A stretch of 64,000 nt of DNA from JAEUKA01 sp044228505 (GTDB lineage Bacteria > Myxococcota_A > Polyangia > Palsa-1104 > JAEUJZ01). Location of the stretch: positions 298,554-362,553 of the forward strand of contig JBGAUT010000003.1 in the NCBI GenBank assembly GCA_044228505.1, given 5' to 3'. Below, in pieces: positions 7,596 through 18,513 of the stretch; the stretch's first letter is position 1; every line of letters starts with the position of its first letter. The position numbers were made by a program, and so were the translations under genes. The notes under the pieces are model-generated. The model made no database searches. It was not told the origin of the DNA and saw only the letters and a program-made list of their open reading frames with translations.

Positions 7596-8293
7596 TTGAG
7601 TTACAAGCGGGATGGTTGCTGTCGCTGATGCTCGGAGCACGCCACGCGCTCGAGCCGGACCATGTGGCGGCGGTTACTACGCTTATCACCACCGAGCGTG
7701 GGCGACCGGCGGCACTTGGGATGCTGTGGGGAGTGGGTCATGCCTTGGCGTTGTTTCTGGTGGCAACGATGCTGTCTTTGGTCGAAAAGCAGCTGTCGCC
7801 GCTGTGGGCTGATCGCTGTGAGTTGCTGGTCGCGGCGATGCTGATCTTCCTTGGTGGCCGGGCGGTGTACTTGGTTTGGGCGGCGATTCACGAAGGTCGA
7901 CGGGGCTCCGCACACTTCCACGCGCACGGCGGTGCCAATCACGTTCATCCAGGTCCAGTGGGGCACGTGCACATCGGCCGGTTGACGCTGGCGCAGCGGC
8001 CGCTTTTGGTCGGTCTGGTTCACGGACTCGCTGGTTCCGGGGCACTCACTGCGCTGGTTTCGGTGAAGATGCCCGGTGTTTGGGATCGGCTGGCCTACGT
8101 CTCGCTGTTTGGGATTGGATCGATGCTGGGCATGGGGGCTTTGGCTGGGCTTCTGGGCTGGCCGCTGTCTCGCTGGCTCCAGGCTCGGCCGTTTGCAGGT
8201 CAACTTCTGACGGTGCTAGCAGGGGTGATGTCGATGGCGCTGGGTGTTTTTTGGGGCGTTCCGATCATCGACCGCTTGCTCACAAGTAGCTAG
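7592..8293 (+). CDS. NicO/UreH-type nickel-cobalt transporter
   Basis: 233 residues with about six TM helices. The signature helix reads GARHALEPDHVAAVT (residues 16-30), the HX4DH metal motif of the NiCoT/NicO families. A second conserved His lies in GHALALF. The central loop (about 105-130) is His rich (HFHAHGG, HVHPGPVGHVHIG), as in RcnA/UreH-like proteins, and probably gathers metal ions at the membrane. The product would move Ni2+ or Co2+ across the inner membrane. Direction (uptake or efflux) cannot be told. GTG start is coupled to the prmC stop (GTGA). No urease or hydrogenase genes are nearby. Confidence 0.82.
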   Translation: MIELQAGWLLSLMLGARHALEPDHVAAVTTLITTERGRPAALGMLWGVGHALALFLVATMLSLVEKQLSPLWADRCELLVAAMLIFLGGRAVYLVWAAIHEGRRGSAHFHAHGGANHVHPGPVGHVHIGRLTLAQRPLLVGLVHGLAGSGALTALVSVKMPGVWDRLAYVSLFGIGSMLGMGALAGLLGWPLSRWLQARPFAGQLLTVLAGVMSMALGVFWGVPIIDRLLTSS

Positions 8294-8305
8294 GATGCGC
8301 ACAAG

Positions 8306-9520
8306 ATGAGCGCTCAAATGATGAGTTTTTGGGGTCTGCTCCTCGGGATGTTGGTCCCGGCATGGGCATGGGCAGATGTAGGTGCGAAGCCACTTCCAAC
8401 GGCAGTTTGGTCAGCACCGCTCGCTGAACCCTTGCCGGTGCCACTGCTCCAGTCTTTGACCGGCAAAGTTCACTTCGTGGAACCCGGTCCGCTGCGGTTG
8501 GCGGCCGAGCAGGTGGTGGCAGCACGTGCGGCCCTCGCCAACCTCCGTTGTGCGGAGGTGATTCCGTCTCTACGTAAGGCCGGCGAGACCCTGCTTGATG
8601 AGGTGTCGGTCGCGACGGCTCAGCCCATGATCCGTGATCTGTTTGGATGGCTACTGCTGTGTGCGGATCGGATTGGAGATGCTCCCTCTGCGGAACGTGC
8701 GGCCACGGTGTTGTCTGCTCAAAAAGAGCCCCTACCGACGGATCTGGCACTGATCATGCCGCGCTATCAGCGAGGTGCGGTGTTTGGTCCGCCGCGTGCG
8801 CCGGTGCGAATCGAGAGCGATCCACCGGGAGCAACCGTGATTCGTAATGCGCAAGTGCTAGGACAGACACCGCTTGTGATGGACGGCGGTCGGGCCGATA
8901 GCGATGCGGTGTACGTCGAGTTGGCAGGGATGAGGAAGGTTCGTCGTCCTCTCGGGAGCGGCGAAAACCTGTTTGTGTCACTCCGTCCGGAAGACCGGTT
9001 ACCGCTGCTGCTCGATGTGGTCGCCAGTCAGCCGTTCGGTAGCGATGCGCAGGCCGCACTTCTGAAAGAGCTGGCATCTTCTCCATCGGTGGCCATGCAG
9101 CTCGGAGGTCGACTGCTGGTGTTTGCGCCGAAGGTTCGCGAAGGTGTGCCGGTGGCGGGAGAGTCGCTGCTCGTCCGTGTGTATGACTTCGAGCGTCGGG
9201 ATTGGGGGGGACCGATTGGAGTAGTGGCGAGCGGTCCGCCCGCGTCGCAAGCCGATGCACTGGTGGCACAACTTGTGGGAACGGCTGTTCCTTCCGGGAA
9301 GTTGGCGGTCGCACCACCTGCGGTTGTGGCACCCGGTGCCAAGCCCGCGACGGCACCTGCTCCCGCTGAAAAGGACAAGTCAACGGGCTCGAAGCTGCCG
9401 TTCGCGAAGACCAAGTGGTACACCTGGGTCGTCGCTGGTGGTGTCGCGGCGTTGATCGGTGGCCTGCTCATTGCCGAGCGGTTTTCATCGGAAAAGATCA
9501 CCGCCACGGCGACGCACTAG
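8306..9520 (+). CDS. Secreted PEGA-domain protein with C-terminal TM anchor
   Basis: 404 residues. Signal peptide 1-23, helical repeat-like region 45-165, and a PEGA-type beta domain at about 170-230 (VRIESDPPGATVIRNAQ, then GQTPL). A second alpha/beta region follows. A Pro/Ala/Lys linker leads to one TM helix at about 373-392 and a short cytoplasmic tail. PEGA domains are small surface-associated beta modules common in Myxococcota kinases and lipoproteins. TAGGAT at 8291-8296 could be a -10 or an AGGA ribosome site. The stop codon overlaps that of the convergent TPR gene by 4 bp (CTAG). Confidence 0.75.
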   Translation: MSAQMMSFWGLLLGMLVPAWAWADVGAKPLPTAVWSAPLAEPLPVPLLQSLTGKVHFVEPGPLRLAAEQVVAARAALANLRCAEVIPSLRKAGETLLDEVSVATAQPMIRDLFGWLLLCADRIGDAPSAERAATVLSAQKEPLPTDLALIMPRYQRGAVFGPPRAPVRIESDPPGATVIRNAQVLGQTPLVMDGGRADSDAVYVELAGMRKVRRPLGSGENLFVSLRPEDRLPLLLDVVASQPFGSDAQAALLKELASSPSVAMQLGGRLLVFAPKVREGVPVAGESLLVRVYDFERRDWGGPIGVVASGPPASQADALVAQLVGTAVPSGKLAVAPPAVVAPGAKPATAPAPAEKDKSTGSKLPFAKTKWYTWVVAGGVAALIGGLLIAERFSSEKITATATH

Positions 9521-11454
9521 TTCGAATCGGATTTGCTCTCGGACTTGGGGTCGCTTTTGTCGGCAGGATTCTGTTTCAGCCACTGTTTGGCCCGACCCCG
9601 CGTGAGCGCACCCTCGAGGTCGATGGTGTTGCGTTTGCCCAGCTCTTCCATGAGTGAGCGCGCTTGAGGTAGATCGAGCTGCTCCCCCGGTTTGCCTCCC
9701 CCAAGGGCCAGTGCGAGTGCCAGGCGACTCGTCGGACGGCTGCTCTGGGTAAGGTGCTTGACGACGGCCTGTCGGTCACCGCTGCGGGCCGCCAAGTCTC
9801 CTCGTAGATCTTCGGCCATTCGCTGACCCGCTTTGCCACGGAGCGTCTTTTCGATTTCGTCGGCACGCTGACCGGCCAACTCACGTTCTCCGACGGCTTG
9901 CAAAAGGAGTGCACGCAGCCACTGCAGCTCGGCGCGATAGCGCTGCTTTTCTTCATCGCTGAGCGATGGAGAGGCTTTGTCCGCCAGCGCTTTGTCGACG
10001 GTCTTATTGGACTCGCTCTTGCCATCAGGCTTGTCCGAGCTCGGTCCCGTCGGTTCGGCATCGATCGATTCGCGGATCATCGGCAGCGACTTCGCGGCCT
10101 CCATGATCGCACTGCGCTCAAGCTGTAGTCGGGCCGACTCGATCAGTGTTTGCACCAGATCGGCTCGGCGGTTGAGCTTCTTGGCCAGCTCTAGTTCCGG
10201 CAGAAGATCTTTTTCTGCGTCGAGAAGTGTCTTCGGGGTCGGGATTCCAGAGCCTTCATACAGGCGAGTGCGCGACAGCCGCAGGGCTGCTTCGTGATGC
10301 TCGCTCGGGTCGGGCGAAGAGAGCATCACGGTATAGGCCTTCCGCGCCAGCAGTACGTTGCCCTGGAGCAGCAGCGCATCGCCAAGCCGCAGGTTGCCAC
10401 GCAGAAACTTTGAATCGAGTTCGACGGACTTGCGGGCTGATTCGACGGCCAAGCCGAGATCGCCTCGGCGTAGGTGCATCATCGCCTGCGAGTCGAGTGC
10501 GTTGGCTTCTTTGGGATGTAGCTCGACGTACTTTGCAAACGACTTCTGCGCTTCATCGAGGTTGTCGCGACGCAGAAAGAGATGTCCTAACGCATTATGC
10601 GCTGGGCCAAACTTGCCATCGAGCTCGATGGCCTTGCGGAAGTCCGTCTGTGCTCCATCGAGATCGCCGAATCGATAGCGAATCAATCCGCGATAGTAGT
10701 GCGACCGTTTATCACCGGGGAGCTGTGCCACAAGCGCTTCGAACGCGGCTCGTGCTACCTGCCGCTGGTCTTCGGCCAGAGCGATCATTCCTTCGACAAA
10801 CAGTCGTTCTCCCTCACTGAGGGTCTGGGAAGCGTCTTTGGCGGCCGCGATGTGTCGCTTTTGCACAACCTGAGAGATGCTCGCCTGCGCCAGCAGCGCG
10901 TGTGCCAAGGGGAGTTTGTCGTCTTTGCTCGTCGCCTCACCGCAGCGCAGGCGAACCAGCTCGGATCGGAAGTGATCCATTGCATCCAGGCAGCTCGCAA
11001 GCGCGGTGCGGGCTTCCTCGTTTGCTGCGGTCAGCGAAAGCTTGCTGTCCGGCCGCGGTTGGTTCTGCTGCGCGGTGGGGTTGGGCGGATAGCCTGGGTA
11101 GGGCTGCGGCTGGTTTGCGGCTCCCGGATACGGCTGCTCGGTTGGCTGCGGATTCGGCGGCTGATACGGATTGTTGGGATACGGCTGAGCGTTGGGATAC
11201 GGCTGAGCGTTGGGATACGGCTGAGCACCGGGCTGCTGCGGATAAGTCGGATACTGCGGAGCGCCCGGCTGTGGCTGATAACCGGGCTGCTGCGGATAAG
11301 CCGGATATTGCGGAGCGCCCGGCTGTGGCTGATAACCAGGCTGCGGATAGCCTCCGTACGGATACGGTGGCGGCGTCTCCTGCTGTGCGTGTGTGACAGA
11401 GGGCAGGGCAACTAGCAGTGCTAGAAGTCCCCAAGAATGAGTCGAGCGTTTCAT
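9517..11454 (-). CDS. Secreted TPR protein with Pro/Gln/Tyr repeat tail
   Basis: 645 residues from ATG 11454, preceded by GAGAGG at 8 nt. Signal peptide 1-23 (MKRSTHSWGLLALLV...). Residues about 25-130 are low-complexity, built from YPQQPGYQPQPGAPQ and QPYPNA units encoded by exact DNA repeats. From about 150, six or more TPRs follow (for example AHNALGHLFLRRDNLDEAQKSF). The tail is Asp/Ser/Lys rich. It lies between a PEGA protein and two Ser/Thr kinases in the same orientation as the kinases (25 bp gap), so it is probably co-transcribed with the upstream kinase and works with it in the periplasm. Exact role unknown. Confidence 0.75.
   Translation of the reverse strand: MKRSTHSWGLLALLVALPSVTHAQQETPPPYPYGGYPQPGYQPQPGAPQYPAYPQQPGYQPQPGAPQYPTYPQQPGAQPYPNAQPYPNAQPYPNNPYQPPNPQPTEQPYPGAANQPQPYPGYPPNPTAQQNQPRPDSKLSLTAANEEARTALASCLDAMDHFRSELVRLRCGEATSKDDKLPLAHALLAQASISQVVQKRHIAAAKDASQTLSEGERLFVEGMIALAEDQRQVARAAFEALVAQLPGDKRSHYYRGLIRYRFGDLDGAQTDFRKAIELDGKFGPAHNALGHLFLRRDNLDEAQKSFAKYVELHPKEANALDSQAMMHLRRGDLGLAVESARKSVELDSKFLRGNLRLGDALLLQGNVLLARKAYTVMLSSPDPSEHHEAALRLSRTRLYEGSGIPTPKTLLDAEKDLLPELELAKKLNRRADLVQTLIESARLQLERSAIMEAAKSLPMIRESIDAEPTGPSSDKPDGKSESNKTVDKALADKASPSLSDEEKQRYRAELQWLRALLLQAVGERELAGQRADEIEKTLRGKAGQRMAEDLRGDLAARSGDRQAVVKHLTQSSRPTSRLALALALGGGKPGEQLDLPQARSLMEELGKRNTIDLEGALTRGRAKQWLKQNPADKSDPKSESKSDSN
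11173..11226. repeat. 18-bp tandem repeat, 3 exact copies
   Basis: Three identical 18-bp units starting at 11173, 11191 and 11209 (core GTTGGGATACGG). They encode the repeated peptide AQPYPN on the minus strand inside the TPR gene. Exact identity suggests recent slippage. Confidence 0.9.
11227..11334. repeat. 54-bp tandem repeat, 2 near-exact copies
   Basis: Units 11227-11280 and 11281-11334 differ at only two positions. They encode an 18-residue Pro/Gln/Tyr module in the N-terminal region of the TPR protein and abut the 18-bp repeat. Confidence 0.88.
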
Positions 11455-11479
11455 CGGGAAGCCTCTCTGCGGATCTAAA

Positions 11480-13258
<1,779 letters not shown>

Positions 13259-13347
13259 TGTAGGACTAGGTTATCACAACCAGAATGGATGAACCATCGC
13301 CGTAGCTGCGCGGCGCTGGGTACTCGCGGAATCGCTCTACGTGCCCG

Positions 13348-15111
13348 CTACTTCCCGCGTGAGAACGGATCGCGCAATCCGGTAGGAAGCGCGCTCTTTT
13401 CCGATGAGCCGTTCTTGCCTGTTGGTTTCTTGACTTCACCAGACTTCGGCTTGTCCGTTCCCTTGCTGTCGTTCTTCTTGGTATCGCTGCGGGCCTTGCG
13501 TGAACCACCGACTTTCTCAAGGGGAACGTCGACGTCTTGGTCCTTCTCTGGGAGCATGTCTTCCGAGTAGCTCTCGAACCCTTTGCGACGCAACTCCAAG
13601 TGGAGCGGCTGGCTCTTCTTATGAGAAATTCGAAGCGGTGTGATTCCTCGAACCTCACCATCAACCACGACTTCGGCTCCGGGCGGCTTGGTGGTGATCA
13701 TGAGGTACACCGGACCCGGCTCGGCCACCTTGGGCTGCGGCTGTTGCGGGACGCTCGGTTCGACCTTGTTCACGATGGGCTTGGGCGGAGTCACTGGTGG
13801 CGTGACCGGCTTCGCTTGCTCCTGGAACAGCAGGAAGTACAGCAGCAGGCCGATCACCGCGACCAGGACCACGGCGACTCCGATGAGCACCGGCTTTACG
13901 CCCTTCCCCGAGTCGACCGCGTGACTTTTTCCAGTTGGTCGAGGAGGCGTGGGCGTCACCATCTGCTGCGGGAACGAACCCATCTGCTGTGGGTACATTC
14001 CCTGCTGGACGCCCATCTGCTGCGACATCTGCTGCGGGAACCCACCTTGCTGGGGATAACCAGGCATCGGCGGTGGCGGAGCCTGCGTCGCGATTTGGCC
14101 ACTGGGTTGAGCGGGGGCGGCGACCATCCCCGGATCATCGATGACGATCCGTCCACCCTTTAGTTCCTGCTCGACCTGCGTGAGCGCTTGCTCCAGCTCT
14201 TTCATCGATGGAAAGCGCGCTTCTGGCTTTTTGGCCATGGCGCGAATGACCACCGCGTCCAGCGATGCTGGGATCTTTAGCTCAGGCTTACGTTTTCGAG
14301 GCGGAATGATCGGCTCAAAGACATGCTTGGTCAGCGTCTGTGCGGGGCGGTCACCCAGGAACGGCACCACACCGGTGAGCATCTCGTACATGATGCATCC
14401 GGTGGCGTACTGGTCGACGCGATGATCCGCTTCTTGGCCGGTCGCCTGTTCGGGCGACATGTACTCTGGTGTGCCGAGCACCATGCCCACTTGCGTCAGC
14501 TTCTGACCCGAACCGACCTTGGCGATGCCGAAGTCGACGATCTTAACGAAGTCTTTCTGCCCCTCCCGCTCGAGGAGGAAGATGTTCTCTGGCTTGAGGT
14601 CGCGGTGGACGATGCCCTTCAAGTGCGCCGCGTTGAGGCCTCGACCCATCTGTGCGGCGATGGTGCAGACTCGAGCCGCATCGAGCGGGCCTTCTTGGAT
14701 GGCTTGCGCTAGCGTCTGGCCCTGCAAGAACTCCATTACGAAGTAGGCGTGGCCGTCTGGAAGCACGCCGAAGTCGGTGATATCGACGATGTTGCTGTGG
14801 CCGATCTTCGACGCCGACTTGGCTTCTTGGATGAAGCGCTGCACCGCCGCTGTGTCCTGCGCTGCTTCTTTGCGGAGGATCTTGATCGCGACCGGCTTGT
14901 CGATGAGCACATGGCGGGCCTTGTACACCACGCCCATGCCACCTTCACCGAGGCGAGCTTCGATGGCGTAGCGGCCATCAATCGTGGTTCCGAGCAGCGG
15001 GTCTGCTTCAACCTCTTTGGCTGCTGAGTTGCTGGGCAACGGGGAACCGTCCCGAGGACAAAACTCAAGCACGTCCGGGTACTTGATCTGACACTGGGGA
15101 CAAGTCTTCAC
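13348..15111 (-). CDS. Zinc-ribbon Ser/Thr kinase with PEGA domain
   Basis: 587 residues, GTG start. N-terminal zinc-ribbon remnant (C4, C7, C18 of CPQC...FCPRDG), then a kinase domain at about 45-320 with GEGGMGVVYKA, VAIK, HRDLKPEN, DFGIAK and GTPEYMSPEQ. A Gln/Met/Pro linker (PQQMG units) follows at 340-395. TM helix at about 406-430, Pro/Lys linker, and a periplasmic PEGA domain at about 468-540 (ITTKPPGAEVVVDGE, GITPL). The tail is rich in Lys, Ser and Gly. Catalytically complete. Similar in layout to the next kinase downstream, and the two probably arose by duplication. Confidence 0.91.
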   Translation of the reverse strand: MKTCPQCQIKYPDVLEFCPRDGSPLPSNSAAKEVEADPLLGTTIDGRYAIEARLGEGGMGVVYKARHVLIDKPVAIKILRKEAAQDTAAVQRFIQEAKSASKIGHSNIVDITDFGVLPDGHAYFVMEFLQGQTLAQAIQEGPLDAARVCTIAAQMGRGLNAAHLKGIVHRDLKPENIFLLEREGQKDFVKIVDFGIAKVGSGQKLTQVGMVLGTPEYMSPEQATGQEADHRVDQYATGCIMYEMLTGVVPFLGDRPAQTLTKHVFEPIIPPRKRKPELKIPASLDAVVIRAMAKKPEARFPSMKELEQALTQVEQELKGGRIVIDDPGMVAAPAQPSGQIATQAPPPPMPGYPQQGGFPQQMSQQMGVQQGMYPQQMGSFPQQMVTPTPPRPTGKSHAVDSGKGVKPVLIGVAVVLVAVIGLLLYFLLFQEQAKPVTPPVTPPKPIVNKVEPSVPQQPQPKVAEPGPVYLMITTKPPGAEVVVDGEVRGITPLRISHKKSQPLHLELRRKGFESYSEDMLPEKDQDVDVPLEKVGGSRKARSDTKKNDSKGTDKPKSGEVKKPTGKNGSSEKSALPTGLRDPFSRGK

Positions 15112-15197
15112 AGCCGACCCAGCTTACCTTTCTTCTCTACTCACGGTCAATCGGCCCGCAATGTTGGGCGCTCACTTCCGACAGCAGCATCCACTTT

Positions 15198-16694
15198 TCA
15201 TTCCAGACCGCGAGCGCGCAGCTCATCGTCATCTTCGCCTCGCAGGTGTCCTAGCTCGTGCAGCAACGTGGTTCGCACCTGCGCTTTTAGTTCGTCCCGG
15301 GTGGCGACAATCCGCAGCAGGTTTTTGCGATATAGGACGATCGATCGTGGCTCACTGTCCGACATCCCGAGCGGCAAACCGCGAAATAGACCAACAATCG
15401 TCGGTGATAGCGTGGGCTGGTCGGCCGTCAGATCGGTGATGTCCGGCAGCTCGGCGAGTTCCAACTGCACCAGCTGCAAGTCGGTTTTCATGGGTCCGGG
15501 CAGCGCCTTGACTTCCTCGGCGACCAGTGTTCCAAAATCTGCCGTCGAGATCGGCAACAGCGGGGGGAAGTCCTTGGGGGCCAGCTTGCGGGCACTGGCC
15601 AGCTCTTGCTCCGCCGGACCCGCTTCCCCGAGCATCTCTAGTACCAGCCCGAGCTGATGATGAGCCCACGCATCGTCCGGAGTGCGCCGAGTCAGCTCGA
15701 CAAACGCCCGCTGTGCTTCCTTCAGTCGACAGAGATCAAACAGCACCAACCCTCGCTCATAGCGCGCTTGATCGCTGTCGGACAGCGCGATCGCTTGCTC
15801 GAGTGGTACAAGCGCTTGGCTGGCCCGTCCAAGATCGCTCAGCGCTTGGCCTTCCAGCAGGAGTAGTCGTGACAAAAGGGAGCGATCTGCGACGGTCGGT
15901 GGAGCCGGTCTCTCAGGGCGTTCCGGTCTTCCCATCGGGCTGGGTGTACGTGGGTTTTGTGGCTTCGGCACGACCCCCAACAAAGCATGAGCGGGTCGCT
16001 TTTGCGGTGCCTCGGGTCGCTTGCCTCGTCTGAGCAGCGTTTTGCCGTGCCGTACGTAGGCCAGCCCGATCAGGGTGTTGTCGGTGCTTGCTGCTAGGTG
16101 ATGGATGTACAGCTCTGCCGCACCAGCCAGCGTCGCTGGATCATCGGGATCCAGGGCCAGTGCGTGAGTGATCGCTTGTCGTGCTTCGTCTTTTTGACCG
16201 AGCCCGATGAGGGCCAGCGCCCGATTGTGATGGGCTTCGACGGACTGCTCATTTTGCCGAAGCGACTCCTCGGCACAGGCCAGCGCTTCGCGAAAGAAAC
16301 GGTCTGACTCGACCTGCGGGTCTTTGTCACGGCAGAGACGCTGCTGCTGACCGGCCTGTTCCAACCGATCGGCGGAACGATTGAGCAGGGCCGTAACGGA
16401 ACGTGGCGGCGACAGAGCGGTATCTTCGGCAAAACAGCGCTGGAGAGGGACTGGAGTTTTGGCTGTCCCGAGCTCGCCGTGGTTGTTTTTCTCGGTTTTG
16501 TGGGGGCTGGTTGGCTGCGCGGGCTTGTTTTCAGCCGCACTGGAGCGAGTTGGCGCTGCTGCCAAGGTGGTCGCGGCGGGGATCGGGGCCGAATTCGTGT
16601 GCTCGATGGTCTGACGACAAGCGGCAGCCGATGCCACGCAGGCAGCGAAGGCAAACAGACGTAAGGGAAACGAACAAGTGCGCAACGACGCCAT
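15198..16694 (-). CDS. TPR lipoprotein with C-terminal zincin metallopeptidase domain
   Basis: 498 residues from ATG 16694, chosen because the signal sequence follows directly (MASLRTCSFPLRLFAFAAC). It is exported and possibly lipidated at a Cys near 26. A Pro/Thr linker, TPR units at about 150-350, then a C-terminal domain at about 390-498 that matches the small zincin family PF06262: GLFRGLPL, IVLYRKNLLR, and the zinc motif HELGHLRGEDD (H479, E480, H483, acidic third-ligand region). Such domains usually occur as single-domain proteins of about 120 residues, so fusion to TPRs and a signal peptide is unusual. Divergent from the VWA gene with 111 bp between them. Confidence 0.8.
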   Translation of the reverse strand: MASLRTCSFPLRLFAFAACVASAAACRQTIEHTNSAPIPAATTLAAAPTRSSAAENKPAQPTSPHKTEKNNHGELGTAKTPVPLQRCFAEDTALSPPRSVTALLNRSADRLEQAGQQQRLCRDKDPQVESDRFFREALACAEESLRQNEQSVEAHHNRALALIGLGQKDEARQAITHALALDPDDPATLAGAAELYIHHLAASTDNTLIGLAYVRHGKTLLRRGKRPEAPQKRPAHALLGVVPKPQNPRTPSPMGRPERPERPAPPTVADRSLLSRLLLLEGQALSDLGRASQALVPLEQAIALSDSDQARYERGLVLFDLCRLKEAQRAFVELTRRTPDDAWAHHQLGLVLEMLGEAGPAEQELASARKLAPKDFPPLLPISTADFGTLVAEEVKALPGPMKTDLQLVQLELAELPDITDLTADQPTLSPTIVGLFRGLPLGMSDSEPRSIVLYRKNLLRIVATRDELKAQVRTTLLHELGHLRGEDDDELRARGLE

Positions 16695-16771
16695 TATTGC
16701 AAAAACGTGCAGGCCGACAAATGCCCTGACGATCCCCCAGACAACGATTTGCAGCTGGGCACTGTCTCGGC

Positions 16772-16799
16772 TTGAGCTAAAGCGACCGTCACGCATAAT
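16772..16799 (+). promoter_or_regulatory. Promoter of the VWA gene (TTGAGC-16-CATAAT), leaderless
   Basis: TTGAGC (4 of 6) at 16772-16777, a 16-nt spacer, CATAAT (5 of 6) at 16794-16799, then 6 nt to the ATG at 16806. No Shine-Dalgarno sequence. Transcription would start at or next to the start codon. Confidence 0.55.
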
Positions 16800-16805
16800 C
16801 CGCTT

Positions 16806-17987
16806 ATGCTGCTGCGCTTCTTCTTCCGCCTGCGGGAGGTGGGTTTGCCCGCTTCGCTCACCGAATATCTGACGCTGCTTGAAGCGCTGAAACAGCGAGT
16901 GGTGTCGTTTAGCATCGACGACTTCTACTTTTTGTCGCGCTCGTGTCTCGTCAAAGACGAGCGTCACCTCGATCGCTTTGATCGCGTCTTTGGCGAGTCC
17001 TTTTCGGGCATCGAGTCCGTGGGAGATCCCCAGACCGGGGCCTCGATTCCCGACGAATGGCTGCGCAAGATGGCAGAAAAAATGCTGTCCCCCGAGGAAA
17101 TGGAACAGATCCAGGCGCTCGGCGGCTTCGACAAGCTCATGGAACGACTGACGGAGCTACTAAAAGAACAGCACGAGCGTCATCAGGGGGGCGGTCGCTT
17201 CATTGGTACCGCCGGGACTTCTCCGTTTGGCGCGTATGGCTATAACCCAGAAGGTGTGCGGATTGGTCAGGATCGCTCGCGTCATCGTCGAGCAGTCAAA
17301 GTCTGGGACAAGCGCGAGTTCAAGAATTTAGACGACAACATCGAGCTGGGAATCCGCAACATTCAGGTGGCGTTGCGTCGGCTGCGGCGCTTTGCCCGGC
17401 AAGGTGCCGCGACCGAACTGGATTTGCCAGGCACCATTACGGCCACGGCGGAGAACGCCGGGTTTCTGGACCTGCAGATGGTTCCGGAGCGACACAACAC
17501 CGTCAAAGTGTTGCTGCTGCTCGATATCGGTGGGTCGATGGATGATCACGTCCAGGCCTGCGCGGAGTTGTTTTCGGCGGCCCGTAGCGAGTTCAAGCAC
17601 CTCATCCATTACTACTTCCATAACTGTGTATATGAATCTTTATGGAAGGATAATGTTCGGCGCTCCAGCGAGCGCACCCCCACCCACGATGTTCTGCACA
17701 CCTATCCCGACGACTATAAGCTCATCTTCGTCGGCGATGCTGCGATGAGTCCGTACGAGATCGTGCAGCGTGGCGGCAGCGTCGAACACTGGAATGAGGA
17801 AGCGGGGGCGGTGTGGATGAAGCGGCTACTCGACACGTATCCCCACTCGATTTGGCTCAACCCGTTGCCCGAGTCGGCCTGGCAGCACTATCAGTCCGTC
17901 GAGATGATTCGGTCACTGATGACCGGCCGGATGTTTCCGATGACACTCCAAGGGCTCGACGCAGCCATTCAGGAACTCAGCCACTAG
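16806..17987 (+). CDS. CoxE-like VWA-domain protein
   Basis: 393 residues, cytoplasmic. Helical N-terminal domain (about 1-150: FFFRLREVGLPASLTEYLTLL) is typical of the VWA/CoxE family. The VWA fold from about 230 carries a metal-site motif LLDIGGSMDDH (D240), in which the usual DxSxS reads DxGGS. That is a known variant of this family. Later landmarks are HYYFHN, IFVGDAAMSPYEI and WLNPLPESAW. Such proteins normally work with a MoxR-type AAA+ ATPase in metal insertion or complex remodelling. No MoxR gene lies in the window, so the partner is elsewhere. Unrelated neighbours suggest it is monocistronic. Confidence 0.85.
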   Translation: MLLRFFFRLREVGLPASLTEYLTLLEALKQRVVSFSIDDFYFLSRSCLVKDERHLDRFDRVFGESFSGIESVGDPQTGASIPDEWLRKMAEKMLSPEEMEQIQALGGFDKLMERLTELLKEQHERHQGGGRFIGTAGTSPFGAYGYNPEGVRIGQDRSRHRRAVKVWDKREFKNLDDNIELGIRNIQVALRRLRRFARQGAATELDLPGTITATAENAGFLDLQMVPERHNTVKVLLLLDIGGSMDDHVQACAELFSAARSEFKHLIHYYFHNCVYESLWKDNVRRSSERTPTHDVLHTYPDDYKLIFVGDAAMSPYEIVQRGGSVEHWNEEAGAVWMKRLLDTYPHSIWLNPLPESAWQHYQSVEMIRSLMTGRMFPMTLQGLDAAIQELSH

Positions 17988-17994
17988 GGGCCGC

Positions 17995-18513
17995 CTACGG
18001 GCGAGGTAGGTTGCAGGTGCCGGGGGCGCTGTAGCATGAACTGTTGACGCAGTAGCCACTGCAGTCTCGACTGCTGGTGCACGGCTTGCGAAGGCACTGA
18101 CCCGCATCGCATCGAAAATCGGTGGGGCAGTCGCTGGCGCTCACGCAGACTTTGGGCTCACAGCGATGATTCGCGGCGCAGCGCTGGCCTTCGCTACACT
18201 CGCTGTCAGTGGCGCAGCCTTTCATGCACACCGTTTCGCTGCTGCATAGGCATAGCGAGAGGCTGCTGCCGCAGATGTAGGTGGGTCCGAGCGCAGCACA
18301 GGCGGCGTCACTTGTGCAGACTTCGGATGGCAGTGGGCGACGACAAATGCCGCAACCCGCGAAGCCGCCCGGTGATAAACAGGACCCTTCGGCCGGCTGA
18401 CACTCTTGTTCGACGGCACACCGACCCATTGGGATGGGCTTGGTGGTCGGGGTGTCACAGCCAACCAGCAGGGCAGCGAAGGCGAGTCCGGTCAACATGA
18501 AGCTTCGGCTCAT
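17995..18513 (-). CDS. Cys-rich lipoprotein
   Basis: 172 residues. Lipoprotein signal MSRSFMLTGLAFAALLVGC (lipid on Cys19). The mature part has more than 20 cysteines in short repeats of the form C-x4-D/S-C-x5-C (CVSASDCPTDFRCDAGQC and similar), like Dickkopf/EGF-like Cys-rich modules found in many Myxococcota surface proteins. It probably forms disulfide-linked extracellular or periplasmic modules. Ligand unknown. Good AAGGAG site at 8 nt. Convergent with the VWA gene (7 bp apart) and divergent from kup. Confidence 0.78.
   Translation of the reverse strand: MSRSFMLTGLAFAALLVGCDTPTTKPIPMGRCAVEQECQPAEGSCLSPGGFAGCGICRRPLPSEVCTSDAACAALGPTYICGSSLSLCLCSSETVCMKGCATDSECSEGQRCAANHRCEPKVCVSASDCPTDFRCDAGQCLRKPCTSSRDCSGYCVNSSCYSAPGTCNLPRP

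Noticed and set aside
6754..7692. Long open frame on the minus strand opposite prmC
   Set aside because: The plus strand has full PrmC motifs. The reverse frame is Arg/Ser/Pro-rich noise typical of high-GC antisense.
11173..11334. Short repeats as a CRISPR array
   Set aside because: The units are contiguous without unique spacers and encode a peptide repeat in frame.
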